From contig JAFMOC010000093.1 of the NCBI GenBank assembly GCA_019802505.1, forward strand, positions 523,501 to 587,500: a stretch of DNA of 64,000 bases. The letters run 5' to 3'. Under the pieces are notes generated by a model that had not been told where the DNA came from, ran no database searches, and worked only from the letters and a program-made list of their open reading frames with translations. A program made the position numbers and the translations under genes. Below, piece by piece: positions 1 through 14,272 of the stretch (position 1 is its first letter; each line of letters begins with the position of its first letter). This DNA comes from Corydoras sp. C115. Taxonomy: Eukaryota; Chordata; Actinopteri; Siluriformes; Callichthyidae.

Positions 1-345
1 CTGGACACCTTGTCCCCTTCTTGCTCCCTTTCCTCCACTTACCATACAGATGGACTTTTCCAATTATTGACTGTAGTTCTTCTGTGTTCTTTGTTGTTGT
101 TAGTCCCATGTTGGTTCTCTGTTCTCTATTGGTCAGAAGCATCACAGAACAGGTATCATTTGGGTGGTGGATTGTTTATTTATCTATTGGGGTCCTGACC
201 ATTAGAGAACAGAGTAAAGGGCACGTACACAGTATGTACTGTAGAACACAAACAGATGGACTACAGTCTGGAATTGTAGAACTACAAAGTCCATCTTTAC
301 AGAAAGTGGAACTGAGAACATGGACCATAAGTTGAGCAGAAAGAA
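1..345. mobile_element. TCAAAAGTTTGGACA-type terminal-repeat element, left end cut by window
   Basis: It carries the same internal modules as the copies at 5395, 12478, 25262 and 47822. These are the pair AGATGGACTTT and AAAGTCCATCT, CAGAACAGGTATCATTTG, and GACCATTAGAGAACAGAGTAAAG. It is a palindrome-like non-autonomous DNA element without coding capacity. Confidence 0.6.
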
Positions 346-696
346 GACCTACTAAAAATCTGATGTTTCTCCTGAGTGTATAGAAATTTCAAATAGCTTC
401 AGTGAATTGCAAAATTTGCAAAACCCAAATTCAAATCACTACACCCAAAAGAATAGAATTAGCCTGGTGAATCTTGGTATTGGAACTGTAGAACCCATGT
501 CTGTCCCTCTATGGAGAAAAACAACATTGATTGGAGAACCTGTTCATTCAGATAAAGTTGTGAACAAATGAAGGAAACTCCAGATTATAACAGTGGAATA
601 CGTAAACAGTGACCTGTTTGGTCACGGATAAAAATTAAATTGTAATAAAGGAAAAAATTTAATAACAAACTTCGATCTTGGAACTAAAAGACTGAC

Positions 697-807
697 CATT
701 GGTCCTGGTACGCCAACTGGCCCATCAGCACCAAGTTCTCCGTGGAGCCCCTACACATGGAAAGAAATATATTAGCAAAGTTACCAAGAGTAAACATAAT
801 GGTGTTT

Positions 808-846
<39 letters not shown>

Positions 847-2534
847 GGTTATACCTCTAATCCTGGAAGTCCAGGGGGACCTTTAATTCCAGGAACCTCA
901 TCTAAACCCTTAAAAACACATATGAAATATTATTGCATGTTTAACAGATTAATGTAAGGTATATATATAAAGCGTTGTTCCAGCTCTCACCCTGTCTCCA
1001 GGAGGTCCTGGTTTCCCCAAGTCACCTTTAATTCCTTCGATTCCAGGTAAACCTTTAGAACCTGTCAGGCCTTCAGGTCCTCGAGGACCCTGAGCCCCCT
1101 GAAAAAATTGCAATATAATCAAAATAAGGCAGTGAAATTTTTCAGTGCAAATCAGATAGAAAATGTGGATGAACTGACCTGTGGTCCAATTTTTCCCATG
1201 TCCCCCTTTGGTCCTTTGGTCCCAGCAACTCCCTTTTAACAACAGAAAAACAAACAAACTAAATATTTTTTTCTCCTTATTTTACCGCTCCACAGAGAAA
1301 AGAAAATCTTTTGAACTGAAATCTTTTGATGCCAAAACAAAAGTGTTGTAAAAACAAAGCTGGAAACTCTACACCTTGAAATCTGCTGAAGTTTGCTGTT
1401 TCTCAAGCTCAGCTTTCCACTCGAAAAGCACTTCATTACTGACACCTGTCTCTCTGTGCATGTATACAGTCAACAAACCTTAAGAGTACAGTATAAAGCA
1501 TAAAGATACAGGAAACCGAGGCAGGAGGGTTTATTTGAGCAGCATTTGTAAATAAGAAGCAAAGTCAGGACATCAGATCAGGTAGATGGATGCTCCTCCA
1601 GCTTGTCTGCAGAGCAGCAGAGATTAAGAACCATGAGATGCTGAGTGAAGCGGAACAGACTGTGCTGTGCAGGCTGTGCATCGATGTGTTTTTTCTATCT
1701 TTATCTGACGATGAAGTTGGTTTAGGGCCATTTTAAGGTTAAAAATCATTTACCTTGATTCTCTCTGAAATAAAGTGACCACGTGATATTGACCTTGGCT
1801 TTATTGTTGGTGCCAAGAGGTTTGTGACCTCATGGAGCAGCGCATTAAGTCCAGGTAGCTGCACCGCTGAAATAGCAATCAGCCAAAGTCAGAGCACCAG
1901 CTGGTTCTTAAAGGGAACGGCAAGTGACCCGATGATTGGTTAATTGCACGTTACACCCAAAACACGCCCATAAATCATTCAGAGGATTAGTATTAGGTTA
2001 TTAGATTAGGATTAGATTAGGATTAGGGAGAGGTAGCTCAGTGGTTAGGGCATTGGGCTTTCAATCTGAAGGTTGGCGGTTCAAATCCCAGGTCCACTGA
2101 AGTTACCCTTAACCCTAATTACTCCAGGGATGTTGTGATGAACCCTGTGCTCACCTTGTAAGTCGCTTTGGATAAAAGCGTCCAATAAATGACCAAATGT
2201 CCAATAAATGACCAAATGTAGTGCAGGTCGTTTGCACTTTCTGTGACGGGCGAGGCATACTTTTCCCGTCGTTATGATTGCACACATCCCTAGAGGAGTT
2301 TTCAGGAGTGTATGTCGAACCTTAAAAGACTGCTTGTTACCTGTGCACCTGGTTCTCCAGGAGAACCCGTCTGCCCATTAATGCCGATATCCCCCTGTAA
2401 CAAACAAACCAAGGCACTGAATCATATAAACATAAAATGTACACTCATATACTTAAAAAGTGAAATTTAGCGTAAAATACTTTTGATCCTGGTGGTCCAT
2501 CTGACCCCGGTGGTCCACGGTCCCCCATTATACC
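697..2534 (-). CDS. Collagen major-helix exons 47-52
   Basis: Exons are 2481-2534, 2341-2394, 1179-1232, 991-1098 (108), 855-908 and 697-750. The exon at 855-908 reads GLDEVPGIKG, so Glu (GAG) replaces Gly. No further collagen exon is visible between 1 and 696, where a terminal-repeat element and plain intron lie, so the gene continues beyond the edge. Confidence 0.93.
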
Positions 2535-5500
2535 CTGTAATTAAACAGACGAATGAACAAACGATGACTTTATTCACAAAAAACATGTAAAATAATAGAA
2601 ACAAACAGGTTAGTGTTTATTTTACAAATCAAACCAAAGTCAGTCATTTTAAGCTTTCTTTATTTTTTGTGATTTGGGTGTTTAATAAGGGTGGCACAGT
2701 GGCTTAGTGGTTGGCACGTTCGCCTCTCAGTGCTACGGATTCCTGGTTCGAATCCCCATCTGGGTGTAGTTTCCATGTTCTCCATGTGTTTCCTCCGGTT
2801 TCCTCCCACAGTCCAAAAACATGGATCAAGTCAATTGAGTTCTCCAAATTGCCCCATATAGAGTGTGTGTATGTTTGAGTGAGTGAGTGTGTGCCCAGCG
2901 ATGGATTGGCGCCCTGTCCTGGGTGTATCTGGCCAGCGCCCGAAACGTTCTCCACTGGATGGGCATGGGGAACCCCCCCCTCGACCCTGATATAGGATGA
3001 AGCAGAAGATAATGGATGGATGGATGGGTGTTTAACATACAATCTTCTATAAAGATTTGTCTTTTTTTATCAAACAGAGGGACATGAGTGATTCCTAAAT
3101 TTGTAGGCATGAGACACAACAAACCCCATACCTCTAATCCCATCAGTCCAGATGGTCCAATTTGCCCCATTAATCCATGTTGGCCCTACAAAACAAATGA
3201 AAATAATGTGATGTGAAAAAATATGAGTTCAAAACATTAGAATCTTAACAGAACAGAACCCGCCTTACAGGGAATCCTATGTAGCCCTTATTGCTTTTTG
3301 GTCCCCTTGCACCCTGAGCACCAAAGAAGCCAGGAGGTCCTCTATCACCAGAGACTCCTCGAAGCCCAGGGTCACCCTGAGAACAATAAACATGTTTACT
3401 CAAAATAGTTCATAATGAGCACAGCACAACGAATCCTAAAAACAAAAACCCTTCTACCTTCTGTCCTTCAGGCCCTCGATCACCAACAGTGCCCACCAGT
3501 CCAGACAATCCCTACATTTAAAGTTTATTAGTTCAATACCTAAAAACAAATGTTTACAACACATCTCCATCTTCAAATACTTGACTCACCTCTTTGCCTT
3601 TTGGTCCTGGCTCTCCCTGCATCCCCTGAGGACCTTGTAGTCCTGATTCTCCTGGAATCCCGACAGATCCGGGTTTCCCAGTAGGTCCCACAGAGCCCTA
3701 TTAAATAAAGAAACAGCCAAACGCATAAGCTATCCATCTAGAATGATCACAAGAAGATATTTGCTCTAAAATGTATTCATGTTATGGAAATATAAGCATC
3801 ATTAAAATAAAAATGTTGGATAATTACATGTTCCCCTTTTCTCCCTGGACGTCCTTCTGACCCTGGTGGACCAGGAAAACCCTGGAGCATGGAAACAAGT
3901 CCACAAATCATTAAATTTGAACACCAATGACCTAAAGCTGTATGACGTGCACTATGCTTTTCTGTATGTATTTGTTATTAAAATATACATTGTAGTATTT
4001 CATTCATTCATTCATTATCTTCCGCTTTATCCTCTATTAGGGTCGCGGTGGAGTTCCCCATGCCCATCCAGGGGAGAACAATTTGGGCGCTGGGCAGATA
4101 GACCCAGGACAGGGCGCCAATCCATCGCTGGGCACACACTCACTCACAAAGACACACTCTATATGGGGCAATTTTTTGAGAATTGACTTGATTGACTTGA
4201 TCCATGTTTTTGGACTGTGGGAGGAAACCGGATAACCTGGAGGAAACCCACACAGACACGGGGAGAACATGGAAACTCCACCCAGATGGGGATTCGAACC
4301 GGGAATCCCTAGCGCTGAGAGGAGAACGTGCTAACCACTAAGCCACTGTGCCATTTTAGTATTTCTTTAAACACAAACACAATAGAGTAACCTGTCATTA
4401 TTACAGTAAAATCTCTTGACTAATTAAATTTACAAACCTGTGGTCCAGCAATCCCAGGAGATCCAGGATCACCAATCGGTCCTGAAACACCCTTTAAAAA
4501 AGCAAAGCATCCATTGACTTTAAGTTTCAGTATGCATAAAAATAATCATGTATGACAATCAGTTGGAAGAGGCGCTGGGATGCTGCAAAAATTGTCTTTA
4601 GCAACTATTGAGTGCCAAACTCCATGCATGAGTTGATGAAGTGTGAAGTCATTAAAAATCCATCTCCTGCATCACAGTTGCATTTGTTCCATCATAATCA
4701 AAGAGCATTAAGTGATGAACATGGCGAGAGCTTTCACCGGGACATGGCCATGGAAGAGCGTTACCAAGGCAACTGGAATCTGTCATTGAGAGCTCACCTC
4801 CGCTGGACTCTAATACAAGATGATGATGATGTAAAGTACAAACTAAACAGCAGCAAAACACTTTTAGCTCAGTTGAACTTATTCAAGGAGAAAGAAAAGT
4901 TATGGGGTCAAGTGAATTCCAATAAACATTACTGCCTTCACTACATCCAACAATCTTGTAATATTATACACTGCAATAGACAGAGTTCACATTTTGTATC
5001 ACACTGCAGGTTTATTTGCAATATCTTCACCATCCAGAACACATCCAATCACCACGCTTTATTCTACCTGCACTCCTTTCTCTCCTGAAGGCCCGATCCT
5101 TCCGCTGGGTCCTGGAGATCCCTAACAGACGAAAAAGAAAACATAAAATAATAATGCACTTTCATAATGAAAGATTCAAACTGCATATTGAGCACAATGA
5201 GGTGTACCCACTCACTGGTAATCCAGTGGGTCCATCTTTTCCAATTGGTCCTTGAGGTCCAACATTGCCAGGAGGACCTAAACTCCCCGGCATGCCCAGA
5301 AACCCCGGAACACCCAGAGAACCCTGCAAATAAACACATCTTAAAATTCCAATAATAATGTTAATTATTATTTCTATTAGCAACATATTACGATTTGTAC
5401 TAGTCAATAGTTTGGACACGCCCCCTTTGTCCATGTTCTCAGTTCCACTTTCTGTATAGATGGACTTTGGAGTTCTACAATTACAGACTGTAGTCCATCT

Positions 5501-8500
5501 GTGTGTTCTACAGTACATACTGTGTACATCCCCTTCACTCTGTTCTAATGGTCAGAACCCCAATAGTACCACCACAGAGCAGGTATCATTTGGTGGGTGC
5601 ATTAGTCCTATCCCAGCAGTGTCACTGAGGTGTTTAAATGAAACTCCAGCAGCACTGCTGCACTAAAACCCCCCTCACCACATCAGAGAACCAACAGGGG
5701 ACTAACAACAACAAAGAACACAGATGGACTACAGTCTGGAATTATAAAACTACAAAGTCCATCTATATGATAAGTGGAGGAAATAGACAATACAAATCTG
5801 GCCCAATGGGTTTCCCTTTGATTTCTTTACAGCAAAAGTAATTAAAAAACCAAAGGGTTACATAAAGCTAAACGAATTCTGTTCCATTCAGTATAAGAAG
5901 CAGGCCACTTCTCACTCAGCAGGATCCCATGCTTTAAGTGAAAGCAAATGTTTTAAGTTTGATGAGAAGTTTTGAATACTCACTGCTGGTCCTTCTACTC
6001 CAACTGCACCGATCTCTCCTTGGCGACCCTTAAGATTTACAAATAAAAACCCAATTATTAAAACATCGTGTTTTATATGCAGCATGTCTGGTTATCAATC
6101 TTAGATCTATACCGGAGGTCCAGGTAGTCCTCTTTCACCAGGTGGTCCAAGCAAACCCTGAAATCAACCCACCAAAGTTCTAATGACATTCTGATGGTGT
6201 TACTTTATACTAACAAATGAAAAAACATGTTGTTAGGACCCAAAATAGCAGTTTAGCTTACAGGTCGTCCTCTTTCTCCAGATTTTCCAGTGGGTCCTCT
6301 GACACCAGGTTCTCCCTAAAGACATTTAACCTCATGTTAAAATTTTAAATACATTATTCTCACACAGCAGTTACAAAGTTAAAGTCAAGTCAAAACAGAT
6401 GAAGGGAGCTCAGCAGCAGGGTGAGTCTCAGAGCAGGTGTTATTAGGGTGGTAGGGAGCAGGTGTTATTAGGGTGGTAGGGAGTGGATCAGACATCTGTA
6501 TGTTTGGATTGCTGTACGGTTCTCTGTCCAGCAGAACAGCTCTGTCTGATCCAGACACTAACACACTACCACCATGTAAGTGTCACGGCAGTATTGTGAA
6601 TCATCCACCACCTTAATACCTATTTCGTGGGGGTCCTGATCATCAGAGAATATATTAAAGCAAACTTGCAAACAATGTATAGAAACAGAAGCAGATTAGA
6701 GTGTAGAACTACAGAGGTGTACCTAATAAAATGGCTGGTGAGTGTATATTTGAATGTAAGTTAACCAGCATATAAAACATCCTCTCACCCTTTCTCCCAT
6801 GTGGCCCGGTCGTCCCTGCAAGCCACGAGCACCAGGGTATCCCTGCATTAACATTCAAATAAAGAAACGAAGACTAAGGAAAGGCATTAGAACAAACAGA
6901 ACCGTATTCGGTTATATTGTAATAAATTAAATACAGTATGACTCTGAGATGATGTGATACTTACATACATTCCCACAGGACCCTGTGGCCCCTCCACCCC
7001 AGGCTTCCCCGTTAAACCCTAAAATAAAGTAACCATATGTACAGATCAAGACATGTTCATTAAACTGGGATCATTTTATATTGGCACTGAAATAATTGTA
7101 AGACTGACTCACTCTTTCTCCTCGAGGTCCCGGGCTGCCATCGCGTCCAGTCTGACCAGAAACACCCTGTATTCATTACATACATGAATTAATGGATAAA
7201 TCCCACATATTTATCAATCAGGTTGATCAGATGTCCCTAATGATTGATTCATTCATTATCTTCCGCTTTATCCTCTATTGGGTCGCGGGGGGTTCCCCAT
7301 GCCCATCCAGGGGAGAACGTTTCGGGCGCTGGGCAGATACACCCAGGACAGGATGCCAATCTATCGCTGGGCACACACTCACGCACACATACACACTCTA
7401 TATGGGGCAATTTGGAGAACTCAATTGACTTGATCCATGTTTGACCAGAACCCGGAGGAAACCCACGCGGACACGAGGAGAACATGGAAACTCCACCCAG
7501 ATGGGGATTCGAACCGGGAATCCCTAGCGCTGAGAGGCGAACGTGCTAACCACTAAGCCACCGTGCCGCCGGTCCCTAATTATAAAACCGTAATAATAAT
7601 CTGAATAAAGTTTTATTAATTACCAGCGAACCTCGCGTTCCGCTTTGTCCTGGTTCTCCTGCTAATCCTCTTAAACCCTAGAAGAAGCATATAACAGTTA
7701 ATATTATTAAGTTAAGCTATTAATGTTTATTTATATATGTATACAGTATAAGTCATAAGTTTGGACAGCCTCCTCTTTGCTCCACTTATTGTCCATGTTC
7801 TCAGTTCCACTTACTGTAAAGATGGACTTCAACATTTCCAGACTCCATAAAGACATTTACTCTTATGTATAAATCATATTTAAACATTTAAAGAACCTGC
7901 AGGCATTAAATCCCTCAGAAACCTAAAAAATCCTGTTAAATGAAACTATCTGTGATTCCATCTCCTGTTTCACACCTCTGTGACATTTAAATGCTAGTTT
8001 ACGTGATCTCACCCGTGTCTGACTGCGCAGTCTCTCTGACCTGACAAACAAAGAGCCGTAGTATTTTAAAATGTGAACGTGAAACCTAAACTAGCAGCGA
8101 TTAGAAGGTCACTCATTTTACAAGCCCATTACTACAGTCCCGAGGTTTCACACCAGAAGCAAAAAAGCATTTAACTGCAGAACATTTTGGATTGTTCGAG
8201 CACATGGGTAATAAATTTGCAAATACAGCTCGCTGTTGTTTTAGGGGCAGTCTGAAGGTGACTGAGCAAAAGATTCATGATTTTATTAAACAATCTACAA
8301 GTTTTCACACATGTCTATAACCATTCTCTACTGTTTTACTGCAAAATCATTCATTTCATGGGATTTACAGTCTGGAGTCTGGTGTATTTTAATGGATGAC
8401 TTACACTTTATTCTGAAATAGTACTGAATACAGAACTTACATTTGCTCCTTTATCACCAGGGCTTCCCACTGAGCCAGTAACCCCCTGTGAAGTCATGCA

Positions 8501-11500
8501 GATAAACCATTAGTCAATATGATTGAACCGTTTTGATCAAAAATGAGAAGTATTTTAGGATCTTTATATTATGACGTTCAATTCTATAGATAAAGCAGGT
8601 CAGGGTCCTTTAGGGCAACAGCAAGTGACACACTGATTGGTTTCTTGGACGTTATGGCCAGTTTTTTCAGGCAGCACAAGATGTAATTTTCCTGTCAGTA
8701 GAATAGCACAGACACACTGACACTCCCTAAATTAAGCTGCATGGTGTGCGGGTGACGACACACTAACGATCACTAAAACAGGGCCCTCGATTTTTATATT
8801 TGATAATATACTGATAATATTCATTCATTCATTCATTATCTCCCGATTTATCCTCTATTAGGGTCGCGGTGGGGTTCCCCATGCCCATCCGGGGGAGAAC
8901 GTTTCGGGCGCTGGGCACATAGACCCAGGACAAGGCGCCAATCCATCGCTGGGCACACACTCACTCACTCACACAGACACACTCTATATGGGGCAATTTT
9001 GGAGAATTCAATTGACTTGATCCATGTTTTTGGACTGTGGGAGGAAACCGGAGAACCCGGAGGAAACCTATGTGGACACAGGGAGAACATGGAAACTCCA
9101 CCCAGATGGGGATTCGAACCGGGAATCCCTAGCGCTGAGAGGCAAACATGCCAACCACTAAGCCGCCATACTGAAATTATATAATATATTATTGATTTTT
9201 AGGAAATCATACTAAAATGTTGTATTTAATCTGGATAATAGTTGATGATTTAAAGCACAATATGAACCACAAAGTAGAAATTGATGAATTTTATATAGTG
9301 GTTTATATTTACTGCACAGCTAAAGCCTTTTCATGCTAGAAAGCATAAATTAATGTGTTCTTTATTCAGGTAGTGATGACGTACTTCGTTTAAGGACGGA
9401 TTTTTACAACAATGAGAACAATATGCATGGCTAGAGGGTTTCTTTTTTCATAGGCAAAAAGATGTGGCGCTGCACTCTGCAGCAATAATTACACACAGAT
9501 TCGGCCACAATTAACTTAACAATAACCTAGCTTTTCATTTCCATTGGTTTTCTCCAGAGTTTGCTGATTCACTGGTTGTTGAATAGGTTAGGATGGTGGA
9601 AGGTGCAATGTTCTTCTAAAGACTAAATGAAAGCGAGTTTGGTTGTGTTAAGTTGATGAAGTATAAAATGGGAACCTGTGTACCAGGCTTTCCGTCAGCT
9701 CCCTCAGTTCCAGCTGGACCTCGCAAACCCTGTCGACAGAGCAGAGCACAAGCCATACGCCAAGAATAAAGCAGACCTGCTCGAGTCACATATGCACAGC
9801 CTTCACTGTTGTAAAGTCAATGTTTGGACTTACAGGCGGTCCAGGAACACCAGGCAGCCCATGCTGGCCGGCTCGTCCCTGTAAAGAGAAACCAAAAGAG
9901 TCAGAGAAGAGGTATTTTTGGGTGGTGGATGATTGACAGCAATGCGGTGATACTGATGTGGTGGCTTGTTAGGGTGTTTTGTTGGGATGAGTGGATTAGC
10001 GGTATAAATAAATTTGAGGGTGGCACGGTGGCTTAGTGGTTAGCACGTTTGCCTCTCAGCGCTAGGGATTCCCGGTTCGAATCCCCATCTGGGTGGAGTT
10101 TCCATGTTCTCCCCGTGTCTGTGTGGGTTTCCTCCGGGTTCTCCGGTTTTCCTCCCACAGTCCAAAAACATGGATCAAGTCAATTGAATTCTCAAAATTG
10201 CCCCATATAGAGTGTGTCTGTGTGAGTGAGTGAGTGTGTGCCCAGTGATGGATTGGCGCCCTGTCCTGGGTCTATCTGCCCAGCGCCCGAGACGTTCTCC
10301 CCTGGATGGGCATGGGGAACCCCACCGCGACCCTAATAGAGGATAAAAGCAGGAGATAATGAATGAATGAATGAATGAAATGAATTTGAAGCATGACTTC
10401 TTCCTCTTCTTTCGATTGTTTCGTCAGGAGGCGGCATCGGGGTAAAGATTTTCAGATACGACTTGGCACATTTTTACACCAGTTGCCCTTTCTGATGCAA
10501 CGCTCCTATTTACCCTGAACTTGGGACCAGAACTGCACTCTGGTCATTCTCCGGTTTCCTCCCATAGTCCAAAAGTGCACTCATATGTGCATAACCAAGG
10601 GCAAGGACAATTCAAAGTCTCCAGTTTCACTGACTGGCATGTGGGAGAAAACAGGAGATCCTGGTGAAATCCCATGTAGGCACAGGGAGGACATGCAGAA
10701 TTCATCCCGGAACTCAGACCAGCCAAACAATGCTCTAAATAAAGCTCTTTGTGAGCTTTAAGTCACTTTGTTTGTTTGTTCATTGGATGAAGGTAAAGAA
10801 ATCAGACATGTAGCTTACTCTTGGTCCTCTGGGTCCCATCCTTCCACTGCGTCCAGGCGTCCCCCTATCACCCTGTTCAAAAAACACAGAGACCTGAATG
10901 AACCAAATACATCTGGCAGATTACAAAACACAACAATTAAAGCTTTATACACTATTGGTGTTTGTTAGTATATATTCCATGTGTGTGAGAAGATGAATTT
11001 TCCATATGACGATTTGATTTTACAGGTCCACCTGAAAGTCATTAAAGCAGCTAACCTTCTGCCCCTCCTTTCCAATCACTCCCTGAAGGCCCACCTCACC
11101 GTCTTCACCCTGTCAGAGAGAGTCGGGGGCAATATGGAAGAAAAAGGGCGAGAAAGATAAACACTGGTATTAATTTGAAGGGTTCTTTTTAATGCCTTGT
11201 TAACATGCTTCAGAGAGGCCCGTCAGCCGGAGAGTCGTTTACTGCTGTAGTGACCTTAAGCCCAGTGGAAGCACTAAACTGTAACGGCACTGACACTGCT
11301 AGAATAAAAAGTCTGAAAAAGAAACCATGTTATATAAACAGTGTATATTATGTGCAGGGCGGCACGGTGGCTTAGTGGTCAGCACGTTTGCCTCTCAGCG
11401 CTAGGGATTCCCGGTTCGAATCCCCATCTGGGTGGAGATTCCATGTTCTCCCCGTGTCCGCGTGGGTTTCCTCCGGGTTCTCCGGTTTCCTCCCACAGTC

Positions 11501-14222
11501 CAAAAACATGGATCAAGTCAATTGCGTTCTCCAAATTGCCCCATATAGAGTGTGCGTGTCTGTGTGAGTGAGTGTGTGCCCAACGATGGATTGGCGCCCT
11601 GTCCTGGGTCTATCTGCCCAGCGGCCAAAACGTTCTCCCCTGGATGGGCATGGGGAACCCCCCCACGACCCTGACATAGGATGAAGCTCAAGATAATGGA
11701 TGGATGGATATTATGTGCAGTATGTATAAGGGGCAGTTTTTATTAAGAGTAGTTTCCATGTTCCAGCACCCCCTAATCCTTTTCCCTGTTTTTGCCATTT
11801 AAATTCATACATGCAACGCTGACACCATCTTTTACAAAACCCTGGTAGCACAAACCTGCAGGAAGCTCTAAAACATATAGAAGGAAAACCCTTTAACAGC
11901 ATGAGCATCCAGCCAGCACAAATTAGGTAAATAATCAATAATTAATTTTCTCCAATTAAACACACAACACATTCATGTTTGTCTGTCACCAATAAATATT
12001 ATAATTAATTAGTTTAATCGACCACAACGCCATACCTGCACACCCTGAGGACCTGGTTGACCTGGGATCCCAGCAAAGCCAACAAAGCCAGGTAAACCCC
12101 TCTCACCCTGAGGACCCATAATACCTGTTGCTCCAGCAGGACCCTAATTACAAAACAAGGTAAATGTAAGCACAACTGCTCTGCGTGTTCTCGAACAATT
12201 AATCATCAGATCAATACCTGTTTCCCAGTCGGTCCTGGATCACCCTTGTCTCCATCTGCCCCTCTGCTGCCCTACATTAAAGAACCTAATTAGACATACA
12301 GGCAAAAACACCCGGAGTTCTAAAAATCAGCTTTTTTATTAAGACTGAATTGAAGATCAATTACTGTATCCCCAGGATAACCCCTCAGTCCCGGATCTCC
12401 AACTGGACCCTGGTAAAAAAAAAATCTGGTGTTCAAAATAATTATAATAACAATTTCTGTTTTTATGTTCTAGTCATTTTGCTCCACCTATTCTCCATGT
12501 TCTCAGATCCACTTCCTGTAAAGATGGACTTTGTAGTTCTACAATTCCAGACTGTAGTCCATCTGTTTGTGTTCTACAGTACATACTGTGTACGTCCCCT
12601 TTACTCTGTTCTTTAATGGTCAGAACCCCAATAGTACCACCACAGAGCAGGGGTTATATGGTTGGTGCATTATTCCTATCCCAGCAGTGGATAAAATGCA
12701 TAATGGAGCAAAAAGGGGGAGAGTCCAAACTTTTGACTGGTACTGTGCATTTAAACAAAATTAGAATTCCATTCTAATTCAATGTAAATTAATCTAATTG
12801 ACCAAATGGGGGGTATAACCTTTCTCATCAATACCAAGAACATAAAAGTCCAAGAACATAAAAGTCACTACTCAACACTTTATATATTGTATGGTAAATT
12901 AGAAGAACACTTCTTTAGGACTTTTATTATTATAATTTTTTTTTTGGTAAATTTATTATCTTTTATAAATTTACCATTGGTCCATCATTGCCTTGTGCTC
13001 CTCTGCTGCCCACCGGACCGTCCGGCCCCTAAATGTAGACACAGAAACAACATGAAATGTTCATATAAACAGTGGTATTTTATATTTGCAATCAATGGAG
13101 TTAAATAAAAACTGTGTGCATCAGGTAAACTCACTTTGTCACCTTTAAGACCTCTTGGACCATCCTTTCCTGGAAGCCCCTGGAGAACATCGGGTCAGAA
13201 TATGATTACTTAAGCATTTTATCATTCATTCATTCATTATCTCCCGCTTTATCCTCTATTAGGGTCGCGGTGGGGTTCCCCATGCCCATCCAGGGGAGAA
13301 CGTTTCGGGCGCTGGGCAGATACACCCAGGACAGGAACGCCAATCCATCGCTGGGCACACACTCACTCACTCACACAGACACACTCTACATGGGGCAATT
13401 TTTGGAGAATTGAATTGACTTGATCCATGTTTTTGGACTGTGGGAGGAAACCGGAGAACCCGGAGGAAACCCACGCAGACACGGGGAGAACATGGAAACT
13501 CCACCCAGATGGGGATTCGAACCGAATCCCTAGCACTGAAAGGAGAACGTTCTAAGCACTAAGCCACCGTGCCGCCCTACTTAAGCATTTGATTCATTAT
13601 TTGTCATATTCATTTTTGGCATTGAAAATCTTGCTCAGACCCAGAGTGCCAAATATGGGCATAACTAACATGGTTTCAACTACAAAGTGATCACATGACT
13701 TTCAATATTCTCCATGTCTGCGTGGGTTTCCTCCAGGTTCTCAGGTTTCCTCCCACAGTTCACAAACATGGGTGAGCTGATCTTGATTGCCCCTATCTAA
13801 TGTGTGTGTGTGTGTGTGTGTGAGATTCTCCCCTGAATGGGCATTGCTGTTTAAGCAAGCTGTTTGTGATAGTTCCTCCAGATTTGATGAAGAACTCTGG
13901 GATTCACCTGTGTACCTGTCAGACCAGACTGTCCTCTCGTTCCTTCTACACCAGCAGAACCCTGAAAGAAACAACCAGACCAACAACCAGACCAGTGACA
14001 CTGCTGTAAATGAGAAAAAAAAGATTTAGGTTACAAGACATACCTCAGGGCCTTTCCGACCTACGGGGCCCGCAGGTCCAACATCCCCCTGAAAGAAGGA
14101 ACATCTTAAATCTGTACCACCTTTCACACAACACCATTCAGATTATTTAATCTAAACACCTCTCACTTCTGATCCATTTACACCTTGTGGGCCGACCATT
14201 CCTGTGGCACCTTGAGCTCCCT

Positions 14223-14272
<50 letters not shown>

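Noticed and set aside
1980..2030. Telomere-like TTAGG/GATTAG run
   Set aside because: The units are irregular and few. It is not a convincing interstitial telomere.
4612..5088. A 158-codon plus-strand open frame
   Set aside because: It overlaps a collagen exon on the other strand, has no domain and lies in an intron.
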